This document shows, one piece after another, positions 36,363-48,522 of a DNA stretch of 64,000 bases. The stretch's first letter is position 1, and the number at the start of each line of letters is the position of its first letter. This stretch comes from Parasteatoda lunata. Lineage: Eukaryota; Arthropoda; Arachnida; Araneae; Theridiidae. The notes under the pieces were generated by a model, which did not search any database, was not told the DNA's origin, and was given only the letters and a program-made list of their open reading frames with translations. A program made the translations under genes and the position numbers. Location of the stretch: NCBI GenBank assembly GCA_949128135.1, contig OX421972.1:54618817-54682816 (forward strand), read 5' to 3'.

Positions 36363-37762
36363 GTGATATTATAGGACCTGGCTTGGTGTTGAGTAGCAAT
36401 GTAAAACACATCCTCCATTGTCTGTTGTTTCTTACTCTATTATTGACCTTTGAGATTTTTGCTGGAGGTTTATGCTTCTGGTCTTGTGATACAGATTTTA
36501 AAGATCCATTTGAACAATATGGTTATTTTCCTGCCATTCTTTTATACTTGCTAAGATTTTTGACTTTTCTTGCTTTACCTCAGTGTTTATTTAATTGTTT
36601 TGGCTTGTTGTTTTTCAATGCTTTTCCAGAAAAAGTACAGCTTAAAGGATCTCCTTTACTGGCACCTTTTATTTCCATCCGTGTTGTTACTCGGGGAGAT
36701 TATCCTGATTTAGTTAAAAATAATGTAAATCGGAACATGAACACTTGCTTGGATATTGGGCTTGAGAATTTTTTGTTCGAAGTCGTCACAGATAAATCTC
36801 TGAATTTGCCTAAACATCCGCGAATCCGGGAGATTGTTGTACCTTCTACTTACAGAACTAAATCGGGAGCCTTATTCAAAGCCAGGGCCTTACAATACTG
36901 CTTAGAGGATGATGTAAACATTTTAAATGATTCAGATTGGATTGTACATTTAGATGAAGAAACCATTCTCACCGAAAATTCAATAAAGGGCATTATTAAT
37001 TTCGTCCTTGATGGCAAATATCAGTTTGGTCAGGGCATGATTACTTATGCCAATGAAAATGTTGTGAACTGGATGACAACTCTTGCTGACTGTTTCCGAG
37101 TTGCGGATGACATGGGGAAGCTAAGATTCCAATTCCAAATTTTCCACCGTCCACTGTTCAGTTGGAAAGGATCGTATGTTGTTACCCAAGCCGGAGCCGA
37201 GCGTAAAGTTTCTTTTGATCACGGCTTAGATGGATCTGTTGCAGAAGATTGCTTTTTTAGCATGGTTGCTTATAAAGAAGGATATACCTTCAACTTCATC
37301 GAAGGAGAAATGTGGGAAAAGAGTCCCTTCACACTGTGGGATTTCTTACAACAACGAAAACGATGGCTTCAGGGAATCTTTTTAGTGGTTCACAGCCCTG
37401 TGATTCCATTTCGTAATAAAGTGTTTCTTGCTTGCGCTCTTTACTCCTGGGCTACAATACCTCTCAGCACATCAAATATTGTGCTTGCTGGAAGTTTCCC
37501 GATTCCTTGCTGGCAGATCATAAACTTTCTTTGTGCTTTTGTTGGAGCCATGAATATTTATATGTACATATTTGGAGTAATCAAATCTTTCAGCTTATAC
37601 CGACTTGGACTTGTAAAGTTCATCATGTGTTTAGTTGGAGCCCTTTGCACAGTGCCTATTAATATAATAATTGAAAATGTTGCAGTAATCTGGGGATGTT
37701 TTGGCAAAAAGCATAAATTTTATGTTGTGAACAAAGATGTCAAATCTACTATAACTGTTTAA
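36363..37762 (+). CDS. egh: egghead: GT2 beta-1,4-mannosyltransferase, terminal coding exon
   Basis: The protein matches the arthropod egghead family almost end to end. Egh adds mannose from GDP-mannose to glucosylceramide, making mannosyl-glucosylceramide in the secretory pathway. From the Val-Leu-Ser-Ser start region there are about 458 residues. Membrane segments lie near residues 8-28 and 46-70. The cytosolic GT2 core includes VVTDK (134-138), the acidic HLDEE (189-193), AEDCFF (287-292) and the QQRKRW catalytic motif (323-328). Three or more C-terminal membrane helices follow (about 346-438), then GKKHKFYVV near the C terminus. No stops or frameshifts. The frame lacks an ATG at the expected start: the codons there are TTG GTG TTG. 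A T-tract/AG acceptor at 36361-36362 precedes it in phase, so the initiator Met probably comes from an upstream exon. Identification is confident; the start is not resolved. Confidence 0.95.
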
Positions 37763-37948
37763 ATACTTAATTTATTATCATGTTTGCTGTGAATGATTTA
37801 TCATGACATTTTCAACACTTAAATATTACTGTAGAAATGAAATCAATGCATATTTGATCGTAACTGCTCAAAGTTTGATGTTTTAGCTGTCTCGTCTATT
37901 TATATTATCATTTTGAAAAATATAATTATATTTGTACAGTTAAAAGTT

Positions 37949-37954
37949 AATAAA
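37949..37954 (+). terminator. poly(A) signal of egh
   Basis: AATAAA about 190 bp after the stop codon, in an AT-rich 3' untranslated region. Other AATAAA-like sites occur further downstream by chance, so this is the first plausible one. Confidence 0.5.
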
Positions 37955-37959
37955 TGGTT

Positions 37960-39920
37960 CCTTTTCATGATATTGAAAAACATTCAAGTATTATTTATTA
38001 ATTTTTTTTTTTAATTATGATTTTAGTAAGTGAAAGTTAAATAATATAAAATATGACAGTTTATTAAAAAGTATAAATACTTAATACTAAAAATTATACA
38101 TATATGATTTATTAACACTTATTTTGATAAAATTAAAACCACTTTCTATTTTCAAATATTAACAGTGAAATAAAATTATTTAGAAATATACTTTGCTTTA
38201 ATAATTTAGACAAACAACTTTTTCTGCTTGTGTTATACTGCAATGTTGCTTCCTAGTTTAAAGTAGTTTTTATATCCAAAGTCAGTTATTATATTGTAGT
38301 ACATACATATATCTATTTATAAATAGGAAAACTGAGAGAATGTTTTTAACATTCTATTATGCACTTAAAGCTTTTTAGATGCGACTACTACATCTGATTT
38401 TGAAAGATATTTATTAAACTGGTTAAATCCTTACTAATATACTCGAATTATATTTGAAAAGTTCAAGATATCACTCACTGGAAAATTGATACGAACTTAT
38501 TATTATTTTTCTCAATATTTTGAAGTTTTGATGCATATAAATAACTTATAAAGATTATCTTACATTTATATATAAAACTAAAAAGAGAAGTTTTAAGTTT
38601 CTATAAAATCAGCTAAATTACATGTAAAGGCGATAAAATAAATTATCATTGTACGCACTTATCACTTTATAGATCAAAATTGAAATGTTTAAGTTTAAAT
38701 GAAATGTTTAAGTTAAGTTAAGTTAATGAATGTTATCTTTGAAATGTTTAAGTTTAAATCATTTCAACTCTTTTATGTTAGACCTATGGTCAGAAAAAAA
38801 CTACATTTTTTTGTGGTTGACTACACCTACAACTACTTGGTTACAAATGTAGTCACTACTTTAAGGAACTTTTCTGGAGAACTTAATTTACACTAATGTT
38901 CAACGTGGTTTTAAATAAAAAATTGACTTATATTAAACATAGAGGAATTATTAAGAAATATTTATTCGTGTTTACGTGAGCCAGTTTGTTATTCCAAACC
39001 ATTTTTTTCTAGTTTTGTTCGTTTAACCTTTAACTTCTCGACAGCGAATATTTAATTTAAGAAATACTTGGAAATCATCAAATGCTTGCAATTTTGTTAA
39101 GTGTTTAATGCTCTTTCATTTCTTCAAAGAAATAAAGTGCATTAAAAATATGTTCTTTTTCTTTGAAATAACATCGTTTCATGACTGTACATTCACAGGT
39201 GTAAGTGTGACCAAAGTGATCAATTATCTATTATTTGTAATATCTAGTTTAAATATTAGTTATAGGTGATTGTAAATATGTTATCTTGTTAACATTCAAC
39301 TGCAGCCACTGGGGCATTATCATTGCTTATTGACAGATATAGAAAGATTTGATTTGTGCCCACCAAATGCCAAAAATTAGTTACATTGCAACCTCGTTTC
39401 TTTACTAAACTAACGTTAAAAGTAGTTGCCAGAAATCGCTGCAAACTACTAGTGTTTTTGTATCACACTATTCACTACAATACTTGTTTTAAAAAAATAG
39501 CACACTACGCTACAAAATACGAAAAAATTAACGATTGCAGCAGTTTCACTACTCGTAGTGCACTACTTCTGATCACTAGGTTAGGCAAAATCTATTAGCT
39601 AGTTCATACAAGGTATTAGTTCATAAACTATGACTAAAATCAGAAATATTTTATTTTAGTAATTTATGTCATTATTGAGATAGAATGTCAATAATGATAT
39701 AAATTACTCAATACTTTCTTCTAACTGTGTGTTTCTATTAAAATTTGTTTTCTATGTTTTATATCCATTTGCTTTTTATAAAGGAATATTGTTGCTGTTT
39801 TATTTATTCTAATATCGATCAATATAATTATGGTCAACTGTTAAACAATTTTTATTGCATCCTTAAAATTATTCTGTTGAATTAATTGTCAATTTTTATG
39901 AAAATTAGAATATTCTAAAC
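37960..39920. other. gene-free stretch downstream of egh
   Basis: AT-rich. GAAATGTTTAAGTTTAAAT is repeated near 38682-38760. Short inverted and direct CACTACTT/GTAGTGC stretches lie near 38800-39570. No gene seen. Confidence 0.5.
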
Positions 39921-39925
39921 AGGTA

Positions 39926-39945
39926 CAGTGAAACCTGTGTAAGTA
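39926..39945. mobile_element. pogo/Tigger-like terminal repeat, possible MITE end
   Basis: TACAGTGAAACCTGTGTAAG resembles pogo/Tigger-type ends. A possible inverse end, TTTCACTGTA, lies near 40390-40399, which would give an element of about 470 bp. The pairing is short, so only the end itself is listed. Confidence 0.35.
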
Positions 39946-40450
39946 ATGATAAGTTCCAGTTTTTGAATCAAATGAGATCGTTTGTTTAAATTTTATTCTT
40001 TAAGCAATAATTATAATTATATTAATTTGTATTTTTCACTCGCTGCTTTTTGTAAATCAATATTTGTAAAAATTGATTTTTATTTTTAAAGTTTAAAGAT
40101 ATGAATTTAAATTTTTATTTACCTAAAAACCTGGGATGTGTTTTTTTTTTTTTTTTTTTAAGTTATTAATTTTAGTTTGGAGAATTTTTTTAGCTTTTCC
40201 CTCTAAACCATAAATACCTTAAATTATTTTTATTTAAAAATAAATAAATAATAATTCAGACGTAATGCAGTTAAAAGTATCTTGTGGTTTGATTATATTT
40301 TCCATAACCTATGGAGAATTATGTAAAGTTTTAGATGATTCAAAATTTAATATAATGATGAGTGATGTATGTATAATTGACCAATTTAGATTTCACTGTA
40401 ATATTTTTATGAACTATCAAATGGATTTCTAAATATCTAATCTTTTCCTA

Positions 40451-40587
40451 TAGTGAAACCTGTTGATGATTTATGTATGTTGATCTTAATGATCAATATC
40501 AATCTGGCATAAGCAATTGTACCCTCCTTTACAAGTTAACCCACAAATTGACATTCCACAAGTGCTCAACTTAAACAAGTTTCACTG
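40451..40587. mobile_element. 137-bp pogo/Tigger-like MITE
   Basis: The left end TAGTGAAACCTGTT and the inverse of AACAAGTTTCACTG at the right pair well and are bounded by TA dinucleotides (40449-40450 and 40588-40589). Too short to code. Confidence 0.55.
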
Positions 40588-40589
40588 TA

Positions 40590-43155
40590 ACTTGTTATTT
40601 ATGTATTCTAGTCTATTATTTTAATGTTGAATGCATAGATTTGTGATTTTTACTGATAAAAAATGTGGAAAACAACATAAAAGTCATAAAACAATATTCT
40701 CTAAAATTAAATTCAAAAAAGTGCTAAATCATGTAAATTATAATTAAGCTTCTGTATAAGATTTATGCAAGAGTAATAGTATACAATAAGAAAAAAATTG
40801 TGCTTGAACATTTACCACAAAATTTAAGATCTCTATTATTATCTTTACGTATTTAAAGGTTGTTATGTTATGTGCAAGTATATTAAATATTTGCTTTTAT
40901 TATAATCATATTAATGTTACAATATTAAATGGAGGGAAAAAAGTATAAAGAATGTGCAAAACCACCATAACAGTCATGTGCGATTTTCTACTACATAATG
41001 TAATGTACAAATAAAGGATTTAATCAAAAAAAATAAGTTAAAATGTTTAATTTATGTTTTTGTAAACTTCATTTAATGTAATATTTGAAACTACATATAT
41101 TTATCCTGTTGCTTTATGCATAATTTATTTTCATACATACATCATATTCATTTTCTTGTACTATTTTAAAAATAAATAAACCTTTTCTTTAAACTTTTCA
41201 TTTTCGCTTTTAAGTATTGCAAAATTTGTGGATTATTCTAATTGTCTTTTTGGTTTGGCGTGAATCTTTTTTTTTTCTTCTTAATTAACCTGGTTTCGTT
41301 TCTCTGCATTTCCCTAACTATATTTTTCATTGTAGTATTTGTATACTGACTGACAAATCAATAAAAAAAATAAAAAAACTTGTTAATTTCGAATTATTAA
41401 TGACATTAAAAAAAATAAATAAAAAACATTGGGGCTTTATAATATTTTTGTTCATTTCTACAGGGGGAAGAAAGAATTGTACCAATTTAAAATAGATAAA
41501 GACAGGAAAAAATGGAAGTGTCAAGGGATGGTATGGAAGTAGAATTTTAAAAAAATCATAGTTTTTATCTGCACAAAATAATTGTTTTTTTTTTTTTTTT
41601 TTCCTGCATCAAAAATTCAGCTGTGAACATTTTAAAATAACATGCTTGATTTCAAAACTGAAAACAGGTGGGAGATATTTTTTATAAGTTGAAAAATTAT
41701 TCTAGAGATTTATTTTTATTTACATTCATTATTAGTTGTTGGCATATTCAATTGTTCATTCATTCAAAGTATTCTTTATTAGAGTTTTTTTAATGGCAGG
41801 TAATACTGCAAATTATTTTTATTGGTGGTACTGAAGACATTTTATTTGCGAAGAGTCATTGTAATTATTATTATTTTTTTTTTCTCCATTACTGTTCTAG
41901 TCTTTTGTGATAACCTGATCAGTATTTTATCTTACTTATACTTAAATTTTATTCAAATATTTCATTAATTTTTATAACAAAAAATATTCTGTTTAAATTC
42001 TATTTTTTTTTTTTAAATAGTCATTGAAATAACATGATGATTGTGTTTTATCATCACAATTGTATTTTCAGTTGTTCTAAAATACTGGCTGATGTGTTAA
42101 AAGGCTTATTTCTTATGATAGGCTGATGAGTTAAAATATTATTGAAAATGTTTTTATACTTTGCAGTTTTTGTAAATGCTTGTTTTACTTTCTATATACT
42201 GCAGGAAGAATAAAAATAGTTCATTAGAAGGTTTCATTTTTTTAGATTTGAGTAAAAAAACAACACACCAGCACTAGTCTTGAGTAAATTTGATGGTTCA
42301 GTGTATTACATGGTTTGGTCTCGTAGTATTTATTTTTACCGATAAAAGTTTGCAGTAGTCTAAGTGTCAGTGTGAAGTCAGTCAGTTTACTTCTCTTTCT
42401 CGTTTCTTGAAAGTTTTAATAAATTAAAAAATGCTGTTTCCACACACCAATTACATATGAATAGTTATCCTCTACCGAGTTTTAAAATTTAGGGGCAATT
42501 TGAAAAATCAACTAAAAATGGAAGACTTAGAAATGTATGGCTAGCTGTTCTGCTTAAGAAGCAAGCTATTTTAACCAGGTTTCGAAATTATGCAGAAAAT
42601 TCGTCAACAGATGGAGCTACTGCTTTGAAATACTATAAAACTATTTTCTGCTGCATGCCAGAACATTTTAATTGAAATATTTGCATGGATACCTGTTAGT
42701 TTAATTGTCATACTGTCTCACATAATTGCTGCAAATGGTGACTATTTTGAAAATGTTGCTTGAAAGATTTTCTTAGATATCAAGGGCCCTCTGTTGACGA
42801 ATTGTGCGACTAATTTGAAAATTTGGTGAGAGAAAATTCTTTGGTTTCCTTAGCAGAGTACAGTAGTCTGTTTATTTCTATTTCTTACCTTTTTTTTAAA
42901 TCGTTTATAATTTTTTTGACACCTGGAAATTAGGGTCAATCGGAGATACAAAATGTGTGATATCTATTAACGACTTATGCTTCTTTGGGATAGAAAACTT
43001 GACCAACCATTCACCAATTCCTCACCTAATTTAGCGAAATAAAGTGACAACATATCAGGTAATTGATAAGGTTTGTGTCCGAATTAAAATCAAATAAAAA
43101 CAGATTTTTATAAAAAACAAATGTGTTTATTAATCAATGTTTATATTTTCTTGTA
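40590..43155. other. gene-free stretch
   Basis: AT-rich with many T runs. An inverted GTCAACAGA/TCTGTTGAC pair lies near 42604 and 42790, inside otherwise unremarkable sequence. No gene seen. Confidence 0.45.
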
Positions 43156-43157
43156 GC

Positions 43158-43432
43158 GTCGCGCTAAATCATTTGTTGAGACCACACTCAATCTTGCACT
43201 GAAATCCCTCAGTCGTTAGTGTGAGGAAACTAATATGGTAGTAAATCTAAATAAATGTGCCACTCAAACTTTCTCACTAATGCACCGACCTATTTTACCA
43301 AATCTCTCTTTTTCTGGCACTACGCTTGAAAATGTTGATTCCTTCACTTATCTCGGAACCGTTTTTGATTCTAAACTGAGCCGTAGGAACCATGTTGCAT
43401 TAGTTGTCGAAAGGGTAATAAGACTATTTTAA
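43158..43432 (+). pseudogene. non-LTR retrotransposon reverse transcriptase fragment
   Basis: The frame reads VETTLNLALKSLSR, a stop, CEETNMVVNLNKCATQTFSL and later FTYLGTVFDSKLSRRNH. This is the segment of a non-LTR reverse transcriptase just after the catalytic core (WCExNxMxVNxxKT and YLGxxxD motifs). The stop is TAG where Trp is usual. Both sides are broken, so it is a dead remnant. Confidence 0.75.
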
Positions 43433-43766
43433 AACGACTATTTATACTATTCATTTCAGGCACAAATGTTCGTTATAGCTTACTATCGTTTTCTATCAAA
43501 TGAGAGGCACCTTTGTTATCTTATTTATAGAGATTTGACTTATTGAAAAATCGTCTGTTATTGTGCTACAAAATAAACTACTGCCGAAACAAAACGCTTT
43601 CTGTGGGCCTAATGCCCTCATAAAAGACCGACCCCACCTGAAGAGTTTATTTTTGTCTTGTAAATATGGGTCTGTTACGCAGAGGCTAGACAATGAGTTC
43701 CTCCTATTAATTTCCCTTCCTTCTATGCTGTTGCAGAAAATTTGTTGTTACTAATGACACTTTATT

Positions 43767-43875
43767 TTATTTTATAACCCTCGATGAACAGCCGACAAAT
43801 TTTGGGTTTACGACTACTAATGTTCAACTCCGTAGCCTTGTAAACTTGAAACAATCCAAAAGACAAGGAAACTCT
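43767..43875 (-). mobile_element. tRNA-derived SINE family A, 3' half
   Basis: It carries the tail side (TTTATTTTATAACC, then GAACAGCCGAC) and body up to AAGGAAACTCTTGGATCACT. It then joins directly to family C sequence at about 43880. The tRNA-like head is absent. Confidence 0.7.
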
Positions 43876-43879
43876 TGGA

Positions 43880-44062
43880 TCACTACCTCCAGAGGTATGA
43901 TTTGTTATGGGAACATGGGGGACTTTGTGACTCGACAAATCTAACGTGCACCAGTCACCATTTACTACACAGGGAGTTTTCGGTCGGCGTTGAGCGAACC
44001 CACGACTTCTTGGACACGTGCCTAGTTCCCTTCCAACCAGGCTATCCCGGCCTTACACTACT
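43880..44062 (-). mobile_element. tRNA-derived SINE family C
   Basis: Read on the minus strand, the head GGCCGGGATAGCCTGGTTGG is tRNA A-box-like, followed by a B-box-like GGGTTCG and a body shared with 46333-46750. The GC-rich stretch to its right (44063-44250) has no recognised identity and may be part of a retroelement leader. Confidence 0.65.
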
Positions 44063-44335
44063 AATGACACTGGTTTGCGACTTTTCATGGCCCCCCCACG
44101 TAAAAACTTCACTCCGGAGGTCGTCAGGACCGAGGCCCTTCGGACGCGGAAAGCACACAGCCGTCACCCCTAATGCCCAATCCTACAACCCTAGAGACCC
44201 ACAAAGCCCGTCTGTCCAGGGCTCCTGCAAGGGAAGGGGGTTAGCACATAAAAAACAATTACATTTTAAAATACAGAGAGTTAATTGGAAATTAAAATGG
44301 ACTTACTTTGGTGGTTACTTACTATTGGGTTCGAT

Positions 44336-44693
44336 TAGGATCCTGTTGAGTTGTAGTTCATTTACGTCGCACTAGAGCTGCACAATGGGCTATTGGCGAC
44401 GGTCTGGGAAACATCCCTGAGGATGATCCGAAGACATGCCATCACAATTTTGATCCTCTGCAGAGGGGATGGCACCCCTGCTTCGGTAGCCCAACGACCT
44501 GCACGCGAAGTCGAGCACTTTACGGTAGCACAGTTTAACGAGGACCAATACCGCACACCCTCGGTCCCTACGCAGACTGATCCAAGTGGTGACCCACCCG
44601 CACACTGACCGCAGCCAGTGATGCTTGACTTCGGTGATCTGCTGAGAACCGTGTCTTAATGATCAGTCCACTGCGGGACTAGGATCCTGTTGA
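44336..44693 (-). mobile_element. 5S-rRNA-derived SINE, full-length reference copy with TSD
   Basis: Body 44350-44679 (330 bp), bounded by a perfect 14-bp direct repeat, TAGGATCCTGTTGA, at 44336-44349 and 44680-44693. On the minus strand it begins with a 5S-like head: CAGATCACCGAAGTCAAGCA matches the 5S rRNA box A region, and GTGGGTCACCACTTGGATCA resembles the 5S box C region. An unrelated body and a CTACAACA-type tail follow. This is the layout of SINE3-class elements, transcribed by RNA polymerase III from a 5S-type internal promoter. Probably recently active. Confidence 0.88.
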
Positions 44694-44699
44694 AGTTTG

Positions 44700-45640
44700 C
44701 CGCTTGTGTTGCTGGTCGCTTAATTGGCACATGTTGATTTGTGGTTGGATATAGTTTAGGTTTCGGTTTGGGCAATGAAGTTTGATTATGTTGATTTATT
44801 TGGATCAACAGGATCGTATAGATTAAGAAAATTATGGGATTAATATTGACACTATTAGATATATTAAAAAAAAATGTTTGAAGTTAATTTGATCATTGAG
44901 AATTTAGTTATTTTAATATCCCTTACAGGCCAGTATCATGCGGAAGCTGAAATACAAAGACTAGCGGTATTACTAACAAATACGTCACGTCACTGCAAAC
45001 GCGGCACAATATTGAATAGCTAGTCACAACACACATTTTTTTTTTAATTTTTTTTTTCTCTAATAAACATTTAACATCTATGGCTTTCACGGGTAGCTGA
45101 AAAGCTTCGGACGCACTGCCTGCCCCCAGGGAATAGGAGCAGGTGGTTTAGTGGTGAAGGCGTGTGTGGTGATCAACCACGTTGGCTGCCATTGTGAGCC
45201 AGTCCGTGTTTAATTGTGGGGTGTGCATGTTTTTGATTGTGTTGTCTTGGTTGCTTATTTTTGGTTGGAGTGGTGAGTGGCAATTGGGCAGTCCTTACTG
45301 TTATAAAATATTCGATTGCTGTCTTACTGGGATTATGTTTGTAACTATGTTATTCCTATTGCCTGTCTAATTGATCACATTGGGTGAATAGATGGCCTTG
45401 ACCTTGGCTATTCGATTGAGGAGAAGAAAAAAAGTGTTTTGCTAGGAAACTTGGTCTCCGGAAAAGCTAAGCCGAGCTTTGCTTTCGTCTTCCCGAGGTA
45501 CCGACGACCGGATCCATAGAAAAGTGGTCCTTATCACCTCCAGGGTGGCATTATGATACTGTTCACCCAACTCTTGTCACGAGGAGATTTGGTGATTACG
45601 ACACGAAAATACTAGAAAGTATATAAAAAAAAGAAACTAG
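44700..45640. other. GC-richer unassigned block
   Basis: Mixed sequence, GC-richer at 45080-45300 and 45440-45600. GCAGGTGGTTTAGTGGTGAA near 45141 is A-box-like but has no matching B box. Probably mobile-element debris. No gene recognised. Confidence 0.4.
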
Positions 45641-46255
45641 GTTGTTCTGAGGCACCAGAGAAGGATCACTCTCTAATTCAGTACTCCCAGAGATATTTTG
45701 TTTTATTTTATAACCGCCGTTGAACAGCCGAACCGATTTCGTAATTACAACTAATGTTCAACACCGTATCCTTGTAATTTTGAACCCTATCCAGAAGACA
45801 AGGGAACTCCGGGATCAAGTATTGAGAGAAATCTACCTTCGTGGATAGTTTTTTGACAGAACTAACCCGCATTTACGTTACATGGAGAGAAAAACCACGA
45901 AAACCTTCCATGGATAGTCTGACGGCAAGGGGACTCTAACCCGTGATCCGTCTATCACTGTGGATATTTTATATCAGCTCTGTGGTCGGTGAGGGTAGGG
46001 CGCGGAATTCATATTAACCAGCCATCGCTGGGATTCGAACCCGGTCCACTCATTGGAAGGCCAACGCCTATTCTCTGAGCCACCACTGCTCCCCCAGAAG
46101 TATTGATACATGTTATGAAGAACTTGGACTTTGTGACTCTGACAGATTAAAAGTGAACCTATTACCATTTAATACTGCGGCCGGCTAGATTCGATCCACC
46201 GTTCTCACGAACATCAGCCCAACGTCCTACCAACCAGGCTATCCTGACCCTGGAG
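45640..46255 (-). mobile_element. SINE family C copy, split by a family A insertion
   Basis: The family C head lies at 46105-46255 (inverse of AACCAGGCTATCCTGACCCT at the right end). Its body resumes at 45640-45697 (CTAATTCAGTACTCCCAGAG). The two parts are separated by a complete family A SINE. Confidence 0.7.
45698..46092 (-). mobile_element. tRNA-derived SINE family A, complete, nested
   Basis: On the minus strand it has an A-box-like GTGGTGGCTCAGAGAATAGG, a B box GGGTTCGAATCCC (46030-46042), the family body and an A-rich tail (TTTTATTTTATAACC on the plus strand). It is flanked by near-identical CCCAGAGATATT (45686-45697) and CCCAGAAGTATT (46093-46104), a target-site duplication derived from family C sequence. 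Confidence 0.85.
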
Positions 46256-46332
46256 ATATTTTTTTCATGGCAACTTCGGTTTCACCTTTATTGGTATTTT
46301 AAAATTTGAGTGTTCAAACAAACCTTGAAGTT

Positions 46333-46750
46333 TTGGTTGGTTGGTTGGTTCTAATGCCACTTGCCACACGGGAAAGCCTGCTTTGTGAAACCGAGCAAAT
46401 TTAAAGCGGAGTGTGCGATTCTTCTTTTTAAGTGGCTCCATCTATGGCCAAGAATTCGACTTCTGTCACACCATACGTCGCACCCGTTTATAGGGCGGAC
46501 CCATTCATACATCCATTCATTCTTCCACAGATCGTAATTTTGACCTGAATCAGAGAACGATCGATTTCTAATCCAGTACCCCCAGAGGTATTGATATGTT
46601 ATGGGAACATGGAGGACTTTGCGACTCGACAGAATTTTAACGTGCATCAGTCACCAACTACACGGGGAGTCTTCGGTCGGCGGGGTTCGAACCCACGAAT
46701 TCCCGGACTTGGGCCCAGCGCCCTACCGACCAGGCTATACCGGCCCTTTG
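46333..46750 (-). mobile_element. tRNA-derived SINE family C, near-complete
   Basis: On the minus strand the head GGGCCGGTATAGCCTGGTCG and B box GGGTTCGAACCCC (about 46684-46696) are tRNA-like. The body ends in an AACCAACCAACC tail, seen as GGTTGGTTGGTTGGTT at 46337-46352. Length about 415 bp. Confidence 0.85.
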
Positions 46751-46759
46751 AAGTTTTAG

Positions 46760-47288
46760 ATGGTGGGGGAAAAAATCCATAAATGTTTTGAAAATGCAAT
46801 CAATTTATTGCAGGATTACTTTCCCGTTGCGTAATCCTGCCATAATTGTTTTCATTTTGATATTTTAAAACATTTTTTCAGCATTTGAATGATTTACTCT
46901 AGGTTTACTGAACATACTTTTTCTGTATTTTAAAATAGTTAGGCATATGAAAGAGAATTCGACATGAAAAATTCCATTACGCGGTAAATCTTTCTCTTAG
47001 CTGTTTAGTATCATTAGTGCAGTAAAGCTGCTTGCAGTTTTTCTATAAAGAAATTCTTCATACATTCACTTTAACATTTTAATTTTTTATTAAAATCTAT
47101 ATCTAATTTTCAAAATTCGTTTGTTAGTAATGGAAAGTCTAATTTCTCAAGGAGAAATGATATAATTTAATTTAGTTTCTGCAAAACAATTTCTTTATGA
47201 AAAGTAAAAAAATAAAGATTGATGAAGATTAAAGGTTTTTGATGCAACATATTATCACTTCAACAGTTTTTTTTTCTTCTTTTCTCTT
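46760..47288. other. gene-free stretch
   Basis: AT-rich sequence between the family C SINE and the mariner element. Nothing recognised. Confidence 0.5.
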
Positions 47289-47290
47289 TA

Positions 47291-48522
47291 CGAGGGTTGC
47301 TATTTATATTTCTGGCCTTGGCAGCAGTAAGTGTTGCTAGGCGACCGCAGACGATTTTAGTCGAAAGTTTGATATTTTTAAACATAAATTCAGCAGACGA
47401 TTTACCATTATAGTTTCATTTGTGTTGTTGACAGTAAATTGAAAAGTTCTTCTCTTTCAAAAAATGGAATTGAATCGTGAACATTTTCGTGCCATTATTT
47501 TTCATAACTTTCGACGTGGATTGTCAAGACAAGAGTGCTTCGATGAACTTAATTCTTTATTCAGCGATAAAGCGCCATCCTACAGCACTGTAAAAAATTG
47601 GTATAACGAATTTAATCGTGGTCGATGTTCGATCGAGGACGAATCCCGTGCAGGTCGTCCAAAATCCGTTGTTGTGCCAGAAAAGATCGATGCTGTGCTT
47701 TAACTGATAAAGCAAGATCGTCATGTGACATACCGTGAGATAGAGGCGTCTTTGGACATTAGTATGACTAGCATCAATAAAATATTGCATGAACATTCGA
47801 GCGTAAAAAAAATTTGTTCGCGTTGGATCCCGCATAATCTGACAAACGCTCAAAAAAAGGCTCGTGTCGATTGGTGCTAGGAAATGTTGGAAAAATACGT
47901 TCAAGGTACATCAAAGGCTGTGTATAACATCTACACAGGTGACGAATCATGGATCTATGCATATGAGCCGGAAACAAAACAGCAATCAACTGTATGGGTC
48001 TTCCAAGACGAGGCAAAACCAACAAAAGTTGTTCGAGGAAGAAGCACATCGAAACACAGGACGGTCAATTCTGAATGGTACACGACCATTTGTTTGCCAG
48101 AAGTCATCGGAGAAATTCGAAAAAAGCAGAAGAACAGGCGAATCATTCTTCATCATGACAATGCGAGCTCTCACACATCGACTCAAACAAAGGCATTTCT
48201 GACGGAGCGAAAGATCGAACTGATGGGTCATCCGCCGTACAGCCCTGGTTTGGCACCCAATGACTTCTTCTTATTCCCACACATCAAAAATAAATTATTT
48301 GGACAACGATTTTCGACCCCCGAAGAAGCGGTTGATGCATTCAAAACGCATGTTTTGGAGTTACCTCAATCGGACTGGAAAAAGTGCTTTGAAAATTGGT
48401 TCAAACGCATGCAAAAGTGTATTGATCATCATGGAGAATATTTTGAAAAACAATAAAACCAATTTCGATCCTACATATTTGTTTTTTCATTATTAGGCCA
48501 GAAATATAAATAGCAACCCTCG
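47291..48522 (+). mobile_element. mariner element, 1,232 bp, perfect 27-bp TIRs
   Basis: The terminal inverted repeats at 47291-47317 and 48496-48522 are perfectly complementary. They start CGAGGGTTGCTATTTATATT and are flanked by TA on each side (47289-47290; 48523-48524), the classical mariner target. Length is normal for mariner. Intact ends with a damaged gene suggest a young but inactive copy that could still be mobilised by a transposase supplied elsewhere. Confidence 0.96.
47464..48456 (+). pseudogene. mariner transposase with two in-frame stops
   Basis: A single 330-codon frame with no frameshift. It is interrupted by TAA at codon 80 (47701) and TAG at codon 139 (47878). The N-terminal helix-turn-helix region (FHNFRRGLSRQECFDELN) and the GRP linker motif (AGRPKS) precede WIPHNLT. 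The catalytic triad is D160 in TGDESW, D232 in HHDNASSH and D267 in LAPND, the last two separated by 34 residues, which is the mariner D,D34D signature. By family knowledge it cuts and pastes at TA sites. The stops make it non-functional as read. Confidence 0.95.

Noticed and set aside
39926..40399. 470-bp pogo-like element
   Set aside because: The right end matches over only about 10 bp, so the pairing is not secure; only the left end is listed.
44350..44679. 5S rRNA gene
   Set aside because: Only the promoter-like part resembles 5S. An unrelated body, a tail and target-site duplications show a SINE.
46028..46092. tRNA genes suggested by GGTTCGAATCC-type B boxes here and at 46684, 60656 and 20632
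   Set aside because: Acceptor stems do not pair and each box is the head of a longer repeated SINE.
47884..48456. Separate 190-residue transposase gene
   Set aside because: It is the C-terminal part of one mariner frame interrupted by stops.
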